NCBI RefSeq assembly: GCF_037975245.1
Contig: NC_092573.1
Span: 14,652,001-14,716,000 of the forward strand
Length of the DNA: 64,000 nt
Source: Apostichopus japonicus
Taxonomy: Eukaryota > Echinodermata > Holothuroidea > Aspidochirotida > Stichopodidae
Direction of reading: 5' to 3'
The notes beneath the pieces were generated by a model. The model did not search any database. It had not been told where the DNA came from and was given only the letters and a program-made list of their open reading frames with translations. The position numbers and the translations under genes were made by a program. This document shows, piece by piece, positions 47,346-59,197 of the stretch. The first letter of the stretch is position 1, and every line of letters begins with the position of its first letter.

Positions 47346-49361
47346 CAAACTTTACCCAGCAATGGGAATTCATTGGCGGGGACAAGTGGGTGTTGGACAC
47401 AGTCGAACACGGATATCGAATAGAATTCTCCTCCAGCCCACCCTTCGGGGGCGGAGGAAGACAGACACCCACACCCACAGACCCCGTCAAACGCCTAATT
47501 CTAGAAGGGGAAATTCTGGCCCTGCTGGCCAAGCAGGCAATTGTGGAGGTACCGGGAGGGACAGGACCACTCTTCCGGTCCTCTTTCTTTCTGACCAAAA
47601 AACGGGACGACACCTGGCGTCCCATCTTAAATCTAAAACCCCTCAACACAAAATTTATCAGGCCAAAACACTTCCGTATGGAAACCCTAAATATAATATT
47701 ACCCCTACTCAGAAAGGGCATGTGGGCGGCGACCGTAGACTTACGGGACGCTTACCTACACATCCTAGTGCACAAGGATCACCGACGGTTTCTAACGTTC
47801 CGGTATGCAGAACAGGATTACCAGTTCAGGGCGCTCCCGTTCGGCCTGTCCACGGCCCCCAGAGTCTTCACGAGAATAGCGGGAGCGGTAGTCTCCTACC
47901 TCAGAAGGAGAGGGGTCACCCTGTACGTGTACCTCGACGACTGGTTGGTGGTAGGGAGCTCTCAGTCAGAGGCCGCCGACAACGTACACAAAACGCTCCA
48001 TACCCTCCGAGAGCTGGGCTGGATCGTGAACGAGAAGAAGTCTCGACTATCTCCAACTCAGACGACCCAGTTCCTTGGAGCGATACTAGACTTCTCCGCC
48101 GGGGTAGCCCGACCCTCGGAAGAAAGGATCACTGCGGTCAGGACGACCACGCAACAGATCTTGTCACACCAAGAGTCACCCAAAATGATGTGGCTCCGAG
48201 CCCTGGGACTCATGGCCAGTCTGGTCGATGTAGTCCGACTGTGCAGGTTACACATGCGACCCCTACAGCTTCACCTCCTGAAGTCCGCAGACCCCACAGA
48301 TCCGGACATGACAACACCAATCCACAGGTCGGAGGAAACCACTCAACACCTCCGATGGTGGCTCGACCCAGACAATTGGAGTCAAGGGGTACCTTTCACA
48401 ATAGAGCTACCAATGACATCTGTAACGACAGACGCTTCACTCACCGGATGGGGGGGCTCATTGGAGCAACCGCACAGCCTGGGGAACGTGGTCCCCAACA
48501 GAAAGATCATTCCACATCAATATCCTGGAGATGATCGCAGTCAAGAGAGCTCTGGAAACCTTCAACGAGCACATACAGGGTACAATAACCACGGTCTTCA
48601 CGGACAACACCACAGTGGTGGCTTACATCAACCGGCAGGGGGGCACCCACTCAGAGAAGCTCTGCCGGCTAGCATGGGAGGTGATAACAGCAGCCGAGGA
48701 TTCGGGCACGATCCTACGAGCTTCCCACATTGCGGGCAAGCTCAACGTGATGGCAGACGCCTTGTCCAGGGGGCATTTAGACCCCAACGAATGGACGCTG
48801 GAACAAGAAACTTGCAACAGAACCTTCGCGATCTTCGGAAAGCCGATGATAGACCTGTTCGCAACATACACAAACAGCAAGCTGCAGACCTTTTGTTCCA
48901 GACGGTTCCACCCCCAGGCCTACCACACGGATGCGATGTCCCTCCCATGGGACCACTTAGAGGCCTACGTCTTCCCACCGCTTTGCATGGTCGGGCAGGT
49001 TCTCAGAAAGATCCGGAACTCCAAGGGCAGGTTTATTCTAATAGCCCCGTTCTGGCCTCGCAGACCCTGGTTCGCAGAGATTCCCCAACTCCTCATGGAC
49101 GTCCCAGCGAGCCTACCAGACAAGCCCCACCTACTGTCCCAGAGACAGGGAACACTCTCCCACCCGGACATCAAGGGGTTGCAGTTAGTTGCCTGGAAAC
49201 TGTCCGGTCTTCCCTACGACAGAGAGGTTTTTCAGAGGCAGCTGCCGCGATGGCAGCCGACGCTAGAAGGGGAACGACCGCAAAGACTTACGATTCCCGC
49301 CTGCGGAAGTTCGAACAGTGGTGCCGGCCTAGACAGATACTGCTTACTAAGATCTCTATAG
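47330..49361 (+). pseudogene. DIRS copy 1 reverse transcriptase-RNase H-MT frame, broken by one G
   Basis: The RT part (about 47560-48180) contains RSSFFLTKKRDDTWRPILNL, TVDLRDAYLHI, FRALPFGLSTAPRVFTR and the catalytic YLDDWL at 47930-47941. The RNase H part starts TTDASLTGWG and continues, after the break, in another frame with FTDNTTVVAYINRQGG, AEDSGTILRASHIAG and NVMADALSRGH. A C-terminal region MIDLFATYTNS...DAMSLPWDH...APFWPRRPW fits the putative methylase-like (MT) domain of DIRS elements. At 48450-48456 a run of seven G replaces the six-base ggggag of copy 2, shifting frame by one. The true start is unclear: the frame is open at least 170 nt upstream of the GTG at 47330, overlapping ORF1, which suggests frameshifting or re-initiation. 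Confidence 0.85.
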
Positions 49362-50263
49362 CACAGACTGCCGAGTTCCTACTCTCACTCTTCAGAGAAG
49401 GCAAACAAGTCTCTACAATCAAAAATTACAGGTCGGCCATCGCTGCCATCCACCAGGGTTTTCCAGACGGCTCCACTCTGGGCAATAACCTAGACATTGC
49501 CCAGCTCATCAAAGGCATGGCTAATCGCCGTCCACGAGTCAGACGGTTAGCCCCCTCCTGGGGGCTCTCAGCAGTACTGCATGCCCTGGCAGGGCCTCCA
49601 TACGAGCCAATGGCAAACGCTTCCCTAGCTGCCCTCACAAAGAAGACACTCTTTCTTATTGCGGTAGCGTCAGCAAGAAGGAGGAGCTGCCTACATGCCC
49701 TAACGACCAAACCGAACCACATCAGATTCGAGGGCCATGGGGTGAGGATGGTTCCAGACCCGGCCTTCATTGCCAAGAACCAGGCCCTGACCTTCTTGCC
49801 GGGAGACATCTTCATCCCGGAGATTAAAACCCTGTCATCAGTGGCCGAGGACAAACGATGGTGCCCAGTCAGGGCTTTGAAGTGGTATTTAAGCAGGACA
49901 GAGAAGTTAAGACAAACAACTTCCCTCTTTATCCTGCCACGACCACCCTACACATCGGCCTCCAAGGATACCCTGTCCAGATGGCTAGTGGAGACAATAC
50001 GCCCGTTCACAACGGGGGCTGCCCGGCCAAGAGCCCACGACATCAGAGGGATCTCAGCCTCCACAGCCCTCTTTGCCGGTATCCCGATAGAGGACATCCT
50101 CAAGGCGGCAGCGTGGAAAACACCAACTACGTTCGTCGCCTGCTATCTAACTGACACACTACACGCCGAGGCGGCATTTGGTAGCGCGGTGATGCGAGGT
50201 CCGGCGGGTAATAGGTCCCACCCCTCGGGCCTCCCACCATCGGGCAGTGCCACTCGGTGCTAA
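49250..50263 (+). CDS. DIRS copy 1 tyrosine recombinase
   Basis: Would integrate the circular DNA intermediate. ATG 49250 (MAADARRGTTAKTYDSRLRK) to TAA 50263, 337 aa, overlapping the end of the MT frame by about 110 nt. N-terminal SAM-like core-binding part: FLLSLFREGKQVSTIKNYRS. Catalytic part: Arg within ASARRRSCLHAL, HDIR box (AHDIRGISAS, His codon at 50036), and a C-terminal AAWKTPTTFVACYL with the likely Tyr nucleophile. Because of the G insertion upstream, this frame is fused in silico with the RT frame; the natural unit is the recombinase alone. Confidence 0.87.
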   Translation: MAADARRGTTAKTYDSRLRKFEQWCRPRQILLTKISIAQTAEFLLSLFREGKQVSTIKNYRSAIAAIHQGFPDGSTLGNNLDIAQLIKGMANRRPRVRRLAPSWGLSAVLHALAGPPYEPMANASLAALTKKTLFLIAVASARRRSCLHALTTKPNHIRFEGHGVRMVPDPAFIAKNQALTFLPGDIFIPEIKTLSSVAEDKRWCPVRALKWYLSRTEKLRQTTSLFILPRPPYTSASKDTLSRWLVETIRPFTTGAARPRAHDIRGISASTALFAGIPIEDILKAAAWKTPTTFVACYLTDTLHAEAAFGSAVMRGPAGNRSHPSGLPPSGSATRC

Positions 50264-50354
50264 GGTTGTGAGGAGACAGGTAAGCGAGGAGCGAAGTAAA
50301 TATTCCAAAACTTACTGGTTTGGATATTTACGAGTGACGAGCTTACCTGTCTCC
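50262..50354 (+). repeat. Internal complementary region (ICR) of DIRS copy 1
   Basis: taaggttgtgaggagacagg...gcgaagtaaat is the reverse complement of the left terminus. It is joined at 50301/50302 to attccaaaacttactggttt...cttacctgtctcc, the reverse complement of the right terminus. This template is thought to allow circularisation of the replication product. The recombinase stop codon lies at its left edge. Confidence 0.93.
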
Positions 50355-50843
50355 ATTCCCGCCTCCCTCCCCCGAGGAAGGTGGGACACAGCCGGACGGG
50401 GGAGCGGTCGTTCGACTTGACTCACGACTCCAGGCACCACACCAGATAGACAGAGCCAACTACGACTAGAGAGTCTCCGGCCAGGTCTATCGGTGAGTGT
50501 AACTTTATGTTTTTCGTATGCGTTTATATTACATGTTCTACTCCGTATACGCTCTCACCTAAGTTGTTTTTGCGGTTAACAGGTGTCGGGTCTTACAAAT
50601 TAGGCTCCTTGTTAGGATAAGGGGTAGTTACGCCTGCAGGGTCCAGGAGAGTGTTCCCCCCTGCTCCGCTGCGCCGGAGAGGGTTACACTCCCCCCTGCT
50701 AGGAAGGCGTCAGTGACTTTTTGTTAGGGGCTCACCTAAGGGAGTTTTCTCGACAGGAGTTGTTGGGGCTGGCTAGAGGGTCCTAGCCACCCCCTATCTT
50801 CGTAACCGTGAGGCCACTTTTTAGGAATGGTCTCATGAGAAAG
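50355..50843 (+). other. 3' spacer of DIRS copy 1
   Basis: Non-coding DNA between the ICR and the right ITR; contains gtgttcccccctgctccgct and related short repeats. No gene. Confidence 0.6.
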
Positions 50844-50994
50844 GAGGAGTGACCGGGGGGGGCCCGGTCATAGAGGGCGCACAGTGTTATTATTTTACCA
50901 AGACTTTATAGGCACAGTAGAATGAAGTGCTAAGGTTGTGAGGAGACAGGTAAGCTCGTCACTCGTAAATATCCAAACCAGTAAGTTTTGGAAT
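50844..50994 (+). repeat. Right inverted terminal repeat of DIRS copy 1
   Basis: ggcccggtcatagagggcgc through ctaaggttgtgaggagacag and on to taagttttggaat. Inverse of the left end with a different outer tip (gctcgtcactcgtaaatatcc). Confidence 0.9.
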
Positions 50995-52293
50995 TTCTTT
51001 TTTCATGGAAGCTTAAGTACTGTATGTCTATAACTGTACATAAATATAGGTCAGTAGGGACTAAAATATGAAAACAGTTTTAACGCAGCTTGAAACATTC
51101 TGTCTATGTATCTTTGTTGTGAAATGTACTATATTAATACCAGATAGTGTTCATTCATTAGAGTAGTAAATGAGCAATTAAGGTAAATATTGATCATATT
51201 TTTACAGTACTTGTAACAGTAGATACTGTAGATTCCATGTCCATGGAACAACTGTAACATCCATTATGGAAATTTCCTGTACTTTGTGAACCGATTGAGG
51301 TCATTTGAGATCAATTACTGTACTTGGAAAGTGTGACAAACAGAAAGGTCACTCACTCCCTGAAGGATTCTTGTTATTCATATCCCATTTGATCTACCTA
51401 ATTCTATAAATGTAAGGTTTTCTGTATTTCCATTAAATTCTATCTACTTGGTTACTTATGATCTCAGATGGTTACAACGGTTGCTTTAATAGCCTGTCAA
51501 CTAACTGCAAGTTCCACCACCCCCCCACCCTCCCTCCTCCATGGCCTCAAAATGTACAGTAGCTTTGGTTTTTGTGGGCCTTTTTGTTTTGTTTCTTGGA
51601 TCACCTTATAGCTGTATTTTGTGAATCTGTTACTGTACCTAAAGTTATACAGTTTAATGTTACGTTAATTCAAGTACATGTCGTATACTGTACTTGTCAG
51701 GTTTTTGTGGCATTTTTCAACTAGATTCTACATTGCTTTAAAATTGTGATAACTATTGAATGGTTGCTTTTAATCGACCTATGCATTGTCTTCTCCTGTT
51801 GATAAATAACCGCACATCGTACAGTAGCTTATTCTGAATTGCAAGGCTTGTGATTCACATGACTGAGCTCTCTAATGCAGCTTGTTCAGTCCCTTAATTA
51901 AAATGGCTTGATCAATGATCCTTAGACTATATATATACAGCTAGAAAAGAAGATTACACAAGTGTGAAATATGTGTTTAAGTGGGTGTGCAGAAATAATT
52001 AAGAAAATATCTCGCAATAGGAAGAAGCGTGAACAGTGAAAAAACTATGTACATCAATGCTGTAGCACAACTGTCCTTTATGTGGGTTAAAAACTTTGAA
52101 GTTTGTTCTTTTAATTGAAATCAGGGTCGTGGTATGGTGCTTCGTGGTTGTGCTTCGTGGTAGTGCTTCGTGATGGCGCTTTGTGGTGGAGGGGGGGGGG
52201 GGGTTGGGTGGGTTTGCTCTTTTGGGCAGTGAGCTTATTAAATGCATTAATTTGCAGATGGATTTGATCCAGATTTACATATATTTACTTTGT
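50995..52293. other. No gene seen
   Basis: AT-rich flank with short tacagta words; a cttcgtggt-type short tandem repeat and G-run at 52129-52203. Confidence 0.5.
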
Positions 52294-52433
52294 TACGAGC
52301 TTACCTGTCTCCTCACAACCTTAGCACCTCGTTCTACCCTGCCAATAAAGTCCTGGTAAAATAGTAACACTGTGCGCCCTCTATGACTGGACCCCCCCGG
52401 TCACTGCCCTTCTCATGAGACCACTCCTTTACA
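52294..52433 (-). repeat. DIRS right-end relic, minus orientation
   Basis: gttacgagcttacctgtctc, then the ITR body to cactgtgcgccctctatgac and beyond the C-run into ttctcatgagaccactcctt. The last piece matches the complement of the sequence just inside the right ITR of copy 1, so this is an inverted right-end fragment. Confidence 0.85.
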
Positions 52434-53055
52434 TATATCTGTGCAGACTGCGTGTACGTACTGCAGTTTACTGTATCTCATGTAGCAATGTCATGTACTA
52501 TACTATACGTAGATCCAAATTGCTAGATTCTTCTTTGTGAATCTTTCTTACAACTTTCTACACTACGTGAGAATCCTCCTTTAGAAGTTGTTTTTATGTT
52601 TTTCCGGATGTCCCTGTCTCCTGAGTCTGTCTTGTAATTAAGGCTTGCCCATATTTTAAGGCACAGAAAAAACAGCATATTCATTTAAGTGCAAATATGT
52701 GCCAGTGTGCAGCTGCCATGCCGTAGACCCATGGGGACAAGAAACTCTTAAATAAGATTTATGGGAACTTGACTTTACTGTACGTACTATGAAAGCTGTT
52801 TGCAATTGACATGAGTGCTACACATGCAATAGTTAATTTCACTGGGGATGGAGATGTCTTGCATTGTTCGGTCGATTTGATTTATGTGAACCAGGAGGAG
52901 GGGGTGGGGTTGAGGAGGGGGGGCAGGGATTGAGGCATGGGAGGTGGGAGCATAGACTTGTTTAACCTGTCTGTATTCCCTTCTATAGTCCTACTGTACA
53001 ATGTTCTGTACAGTAACAGATGCCATTTTACCCAGGAATCTAAGTACAGTGGCGC
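52434..53055. other. No gene seen
   Basis: AT-rich with a G-rich patch at 52890-52950. Confidence 0.5.
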
Positions 53056-53063
53056 ACATGTAC

Positions 53064-53958
53064 CAGGCCAGGGTTCGGTTTCTTCCGGAAGAAACCTATA
53101 TCTTCCGGGGACGTGGAAGAAACCTGTTTCTTCCGGGTTTCTTCCAGAAGAAACTGGAAGAAACCGGAAGAAACTGGAAGAAACTATGAAAATTGGCATA
53201 TACAGTACGCAGCACAACCCACATACATGATAAAGAGACAAATAGTTTACCACCATCTGACTGAAATGCATACCATTGAAACCATCAAAATATGATTTTT
53301 TTTATGTTTTGATTATAATTTTGGGTGGTTTTTCTACACCAAAAGATGTTGCTTATAGATCAAAATATGGAAGGACTGCTTATCATCTCGCGATCCCCCC
53401 ATCAACCAGAATTGCATAACTGGCCATACTGTACAGTATGAATGATTAACCTGGATTGGCCCATGCATTCAGGCTTCAGGAGTAGGATTGAAACCTTTGG
53501 TCATACAGTAGGGGTCAATGTAATAGTAGTAATGAGTGTGCATTGTAGTAGGCCTACACTAGTTTCCAGGGAACACAGTTTTTAACTAAGAACTGGGCTA
53601 TAATCAGGACCATTCTGGTCTGCAAAATATTGCTTGCCCATAGTTGTTCCCTGAATTGTCCAATGCTAGTAGCCTACAGTAGTACAATATTGTGTACAGT
53701 ATATGCTGGAAGCAGATCATGTGCTCCAAACCTAGATATAGACTACCTAGATGACACTATATTGCTTCTTGTCCATTTATTACATAGTTAGAAATCATTG
53801 CAGGTTGTTATGAACCTTTATCAACAGTTTTTCCCCAAAAACTGAGTTTCTTCCATTTTGTCCGGAAGAAACTGGAAGAAACTTATTTCTTCTGAGTGGA
53901 AAATACCGCGGTTTATTCCGCGGTTTTTTCCACCCCCGGAAGAAACCTGCGAACGCTG
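53064..53958. mobile_element. TIR element with exact 8-bp duplication and ggaagaaac repeats
   Basis: The exact 8-bp direct repeat acatgtac flanks it (53056-53063, 53959-53966). The tips are inverted with a small indel: caggccagggttcggtttct (left) and agaaacctgcgaacgctg (right). Subterminal arrays of ggaagaaac(t/c) occur at 53085-53190 and 53860-53945. A palindrome ccgcggtttattccgcgg is at about 53906-53923. hAT-like by target size; non-autonomous. Confidence 0.83.
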
Positions 53959-53966
53959 ACATGTAC

Positions 53967-55337
53967 TGTATCTGGACTCGCTAAAATTCATCAAGAAATA
54001 CATGTGTACTGTCATCCAATAAATTTTCAAAAATGCTGATCACAGACATCAAGAAGGTTCACATCAATGTACAGTAGAATTGCTTTGGACGATGAGAAAA
54101 AACGTTGTGGAAAGTAGTGGTAACTAAGTGCTACAAAATCTGATCACAACTGTAAGTTCTAGGTCTGTCTTACTAAAATACTGTCAGATTTATCACTTGA
54201 AAATTTTCCACAGGGTATAACTAGCTGTCTCTTTGAATGGGACATGTGGTCTCTCTGATTTGTTGCAGACTACAATACTGAGCAAAAGATGGCACTTCTC
54301 TTATGAGGTTCACAATATCTTCCCTTTGGCTTATACACATGTGGTTTCAATGGTAAAGATGGTTTTACGTCCTTTTGTGAGGCTAGAAACTGTTCATGTC
54401 TGAAGCTACTGCCCACAAATGTGCCTTGCTGTTTCTTAACATAAGTGGTTTTGAAATTAATCCTCAATCCATTTTTCTCTGGTGTGCCACATAGGATTTA
54501 TGTTTTGACTTTAATGTCTTTCTATTAAGAGGTCATCAACATCCCCTGTAATTTGAACCAGCAACGTGTTCAGTTAATGTAACAAAAAAGACTAGTCTTT
54601 TGAACGTTGTGAACTTCTACGAAGTGATCTAATTTACAAATCATGATGGGTGTATTGTTATGGTTGGAAACCCGGTTTGGATTATCTTGTTACCTCGTTT
54701 TCACAGAGCTCTAGAACAATTGCAACAGGACGGAGCTCTTTATAATTACTGTAAGATGTTTTGAGTACATACTGTAGGTTAATGTTTCCTGTACTGTAGT
54801 TGGCATGACTGGCTATCACATAAAGTACTTTCTATCTTAAATGTCCTCACATTGAATACTGGTTTTACATTTCCAAGATACTGTGTGTAATATATACTGT
54901 GTATATAGTTCATCCATGTAATGTCATAAATATGTCCTGACAAAGTTGACAGCCAGATCAAGCTTTGAAATAATTACATAAGTACAGTAAGTTGCTGTCG
55001 TCGAGCACCAGGAGGATCAAGATGGGCAGAAGGTAGATATTAATTCATATCTTAAGTCACAATTGTGTAACATATACAGCACAGTATGCTTATATTATTA
55101 GTACAGTTATATACTGTATAGTGACCACCATCATGTTAAAGTGACAATTGATCATCAATTTTTGACAATTTTATCACAAACATTCCCAACCAGTATACAG
55201 TATTATATACTCAAAATAAAAGCAAAATTGATCAAAACTTCTAATGCATATATACTAAGTGCTATACAGTATAATACAGCAAGAATGAAATAACATGCTT
55301 GCAAGTACTATAATTGAATGTTCAGTTAAATAGTTTT
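53967..55337. other. No gene seen
   Basis: AT-rich DNA without a supported feature. Confidence 0.5.
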
Positions 55338-55870
55338 TAGCTCATACCAGCATGCTGGTGTGAGCTATTGTTACAGTGCGGCGTCTATCACTCTATCCGT
55401 CAACAATTGGTAAAAACGCTCCCACTCGCACAGTGTTTGATGGAATTTCATGAAACTTGAACACAAGGACCATTGGGTATAGGGCCATCAGAGATGGTCC
55501 GAAATTTGGGGCCAAAGGTCACCTGTGGGCCGTAATGGGCCATTTTGTGGAAATACGCAAAATGCTTCTGCTCCTACAAATTCCATGGTACAATGTTGAG
55601 GGTTTGTCACGATAGTGCTATGGAAGTTTTACCTTCAGGGTGTTCATGAATTTGAGATCAAAGATCAACTATGGGTCTTTTGTGGCCCGGGCCGCGGCCC
55701 TTTATTTTCAAATTGCTCCTGTTCGTACAGTGTATGGCCAGTTATAATGAAACTTGGTCACAACGTTCCTCGGGATGAGAGTTAAGAGGGGTGTTCAGAA
55801 AATTGAGGTCAAATGTCATTTAGGGGGTCATCGGGTCATTCTTTGTAATATTTTCAAATATCTAAATCTC
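55338..55870. repeat. Dispersed repeat starting with a tagctcataccagc hairpin
   Basis: The left edge is a near-perfect palindrome, tagctcataccagc/atgctggtgtgagcta (55338-55367). It is followed by gttacagtgcggcgtc and repeated themes such as atgaaacttg...cacaa and ggtcaaa-gtca. A related aagctcgaaaaggtatgagc block lies at 56478-56498, perhaps the other edge. The style is that of a multi-copy non-coding repeat; class unknown. Confidence 0.55.
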
Positions 55871-56949
55871 CTCAAGATTTTGATGGATCATATTCAAAGT
55901 TGAACTGATGATTGTTGGATTGTGTATGAATAAGGTGATGCCTAATAATTGTTGGTCAAAAGTTAATTAATTACAATTAATCCCCATTGTTTAAAAAAAT
56001 CTGAGCCTTCACCTTTTGCCAAAGCTCCTTTAATTTGTCTCCCAGTCTCTGCAGTGTTTGTTTACATTTGTGGTTAAGCTCTGCAGAGGCTGTTAGTGGA
56101 ATTAAAGCAGGACTGAGAGTTGTTATTAACTGTTGAACTGTAAGCATGAGAGCCCTATAGCCAATCAGCACTTGCCGATTCTTAGAAGTCTTTGAGCCTG
56201 AGGTATGTACAGTAGGCAGCCAGCCAAAATTTAGGCAAGGAGTGCTTCAGGTCTGCTCAGGTAGAGGGGAGAAAGTTTAATAGGGTAGGTCAGTGGTATT
56301 GTTTGAGAGAGTGGGTAAAATAGGATTTAAAGGGGGAAAATAGGAATTATAGCCAGTGGTGTGGCCAGGATTCTGCTAACGGAGGGGGGGGGGGTTATCC
56401 CTCATGGGCCCAAAATTGGTGGAATCTGAAAACTGGCCTGAAATTTGGTGGGCCATAAAGTTTTGGGCCCTACCTTTTTAAGCTCGAAAAGGTATGAGCT
56501 TCTGCACCATTGGTGCTCTAGTTTGTCATAAAAGTATTGAGCAAACATGAAACAATGAGTGATCAGCTCAACAATTTTTCAGGTTTTATTCTTCATTTTG
56601 TTTGAAATAAAATATATCTGCATGAGAATGCTAATGAAGAGGTTGCACTTACACTTATGAAGCACCTGAAATTGTGTTAAAGAGATGTTTAAGTTTATCA
56701 ACCACATACATGTACAGTAGTACTGTATGTATCACAAAATAATGAAAATTAACACCATTGGCTAGTTAAGGTACAATATCTTTGCTGTGGACTATCAACT
56801 TTTTGAGCTTGTGATAGCAATATAGTTAAAGATAATACACTGTATACAAAAAAATATGGAAAATGTAATTTGGATACTTTATACAGTGCTTTGTAGAGGT
56901 GACGGTGAATCAGTTCCAAATAAAATCAAAAGCAATCCTGCAGGAAGTA

Positions 56950-57066
56950 GGAATAGAGGGCGCAATGCTAAAATATTTCCAGTCATGTAGCTTAGGTAGA
57001 TGGGAAAGTGTAAGGGTAAGTTTCGTTGATCGATCGTATATCCCCAAACCAGTGAGTTTTTGGGGA
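56950..57066 (+). repeat. Degraded DIRS right-end relic
   Basis: agagggcgcaatgctaaaat...ccccaaaccagtgagttttt follows the order of the right ITR of copy 1 (agagggcgcacagtg...atccaaaccagtaagtttt) with many substitutions. Confidence 0.65.
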
Positions 57067-57786
57067 ACTACTGTAGTATGAAGAAGGTACAGTACGATAG
57101 TTGCTGTAACCCATCAACTACCACAGTAGAGCTTGTAATCTACCGATATAATTCATAGTTGCACTTACAGTACTCGCAGACGTGTTGCCGGCATGCGACA
57201 AGTAGGAGATGCCTACTACTGTACATGTACTTCCAACACTGTCTCTGGAAATGAAATCAGTGATGACTGTTTAAGTATAGTTGGAAGTACAGTTTGCAGC
57301 ATGTCCTGTACATTGAATTGCTTCCTGTATCCCAGAACCTTCAAGGTCTTGAGAACTGTACTGCCTTGGTTTATTTGATTTTGATCTTCCCCATAGAGGA
57401 AATGATTTTCTTGATCTCAACCTCAAAAGTTTATTTTTATCAACTGTTCTCTTTCGATACTGAGCACAGTTTTGTGGTACTGTACATGTAGTTAATCTGC
57501 AGAACGTTAACAATTAATGAAACAGTGGTTTACAGGTAACTTTGTACTCTCCCATCTACTGTACCTACAGTCAATATCTTGTCTATCAATTAGTAAGCAT
57601 TGTAGAACTATGTCACCTTTGACCCATTTCTGGGTCAACACCCAAGTCCTCCTGAAACTATGAAGAACAGATCATTATATCATCTTCCCATAAGGAGGAT
57701 GAAATATTGTAGATCCTTTGCCAGTTGGGATGAGTAGCTACTTTCGGGGGTCACCACTAGTGGGGTACCTCAGAGTGACTGGAAAA
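57067..57786. other. No gene seen
   Basis: Sequence between two DIRS end relics; short open frames without similarity. Confidence 0.5.
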
Positions 57787-57905
57787 TTTACTTCCCTCCT
57801 TGCTTACCTGTCTCCCCACAACCTAAGCATCCTCGTTCTACCGTGCCTAGAATGTCCTGGTAACCATTTAACACTGTGCGCCCTCTATGACTGGCCCCTC
57901 CGGTC
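57787..57905 (+). repeat. DIRS left-end relic
   Basis: ttacttccctccttgcttac, then acctgtctccccacaaccta through cactgtgcgccctctatgac: a left-type ITR, truncated directly after the ccggtc. Confidence 0.85.
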
Positions 57906-57910
57906 AATTT

Positions 57911-59197
57911 TTTATTACTAACACATATCAGCACTAATTACAGTATGTGAGATGGTGATTTACTACTGTACAACACTGTTTATGGTGGTTAATCCGAAAG
58001 CAAAGCTTAGGACGAATTTATACTTGTTGTGTATTCATATGAGTTAATACAAGAATTAAGTACTTATGGTGGTGGTTAAAGGTCAACAGAGATCAAAATA
58101 TGACAGCAGCTGTGTGAAGATGCATGGTAACTACAAAGTTACAAGCTAAGATGAACTTCATACTTAATACTGTATGTACTGTATATCGAGTACAGTGAAT
58201 ACTGCACAGGAAACCGTTTCCTTAGTGTGGGCCTGGTCAATAGGGTTGAAAGTCTGGATATTGTAAATATGATAACTCCAAAAACTGAGTGAGAAGTTCA
58301 GATATACATATGGACATCCACCTAAACTGGTGAGTACAAGAACCCAGTGGTTTGATGTTGAGGTCAAAGGGCATTTTGGGTCAAAATCAAAGTCTGTAAC
58401 GTAACGTAGAACGTTAACACAATATAATTTTAAAATACGGTATTCATAAACTTGATATTGATGTATTTAGCAGTGTAGGTCCAAATGAGTTCCAAGACCC
58501 AAGCTTGCTGATCACTTGAAGAGAACAGCGGTCTAAACTTGAAAAAACATTTGTGTTACAATCTTTCTAATATGAATGTTCTTACTGTATATACAGTGAA
58601 ACATGATGTGGCAAAGAATCACTGAGCCTGTTTGGTAGCTGGAGTTTTCCTACGAGAAAAAGTTAATCCTTCTAGTTAAAAAACTACATTGTTATGTGAT
58701 TTATAGGAGAAACGTAGGCAGGGTTCAAAGCATTATTCAGTTACCTCAAAACTCTGTAATATTCGATTTGTAATTAAACCGCTTACTGTATGACTGAATA
58801 AGCTCGCTTTGAATATTGGCTCCTAAAGGCCTCACCACAATTCACAGTAAGTCGCCATTGGTTACACAATACGCTTACATCTTTGATCCCTGCCTTTGTT
58901 ATTCCTTTAAATATCAGTCAGGGTGGTGTTGAAACTTTGTCCAACTCTACACAGGCTGCTAATAGGAAGCCCCAGTTCTCTCTGCTGTGCCCTTTTTTTA
59001 CTTTCCAAACTATATTCAGCCACACTATAGCTGACCCAAAGCTTAGTTGAACTGCACACAACATTATCGGTTCTGCAGTGTATTACTGTAGGTTTCCGAT
59101 AGAGATTTGGATTGTGGTATCAGGTTCAACAATAAATTTTTCCTGGAGGGATCATTTTTACAGCCAATATCATTTGTTAAAGACAGAAAACATTAAT
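57911..59197. other. No gene seen
   Basis: AT-rich flank of DIRS copy 2; nothing supported. Confidence 0.5.

Larger units (their letters stand above)
44467..50994 (+). mobile_element. Full-length DIRS-like tyrosine-recombinase retrotransposon, copy 1
   Basis: A 6.5-kb element with inverted terminal repeats (left about 44467-44600, right about 50850-50994). About 93 bp from gcttacctgtctcctcacaa inward to the ctatgaccggg motif are identical between the two ends. The outermost bases differ between ends, and both versions are joined as complements in the internal region at 50262-50354, the DIRS hallmark. Order: leader, gag-like ORF, RT-RNase H-MT frame, overlapping tyrosine recombinase, internal complementary region, right end. 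No target duplication was expected or seen. Near-identical ITRs suggest recent insertion, but one G insertion breaks the polymerase frame. Confidence 0.93.

Noticed and set aside
46487-47410. Long minus-strand frame opposite gag
   Set aside because: GC-rich antisense shadow of the gag-like gene; not conserved as a protein.
47330-50263. Single 977-codon RT-recombinase fusion protein
   Set aside because: Comparison with copy 2 shows that a one-base G insertion joins two normally separate frames.
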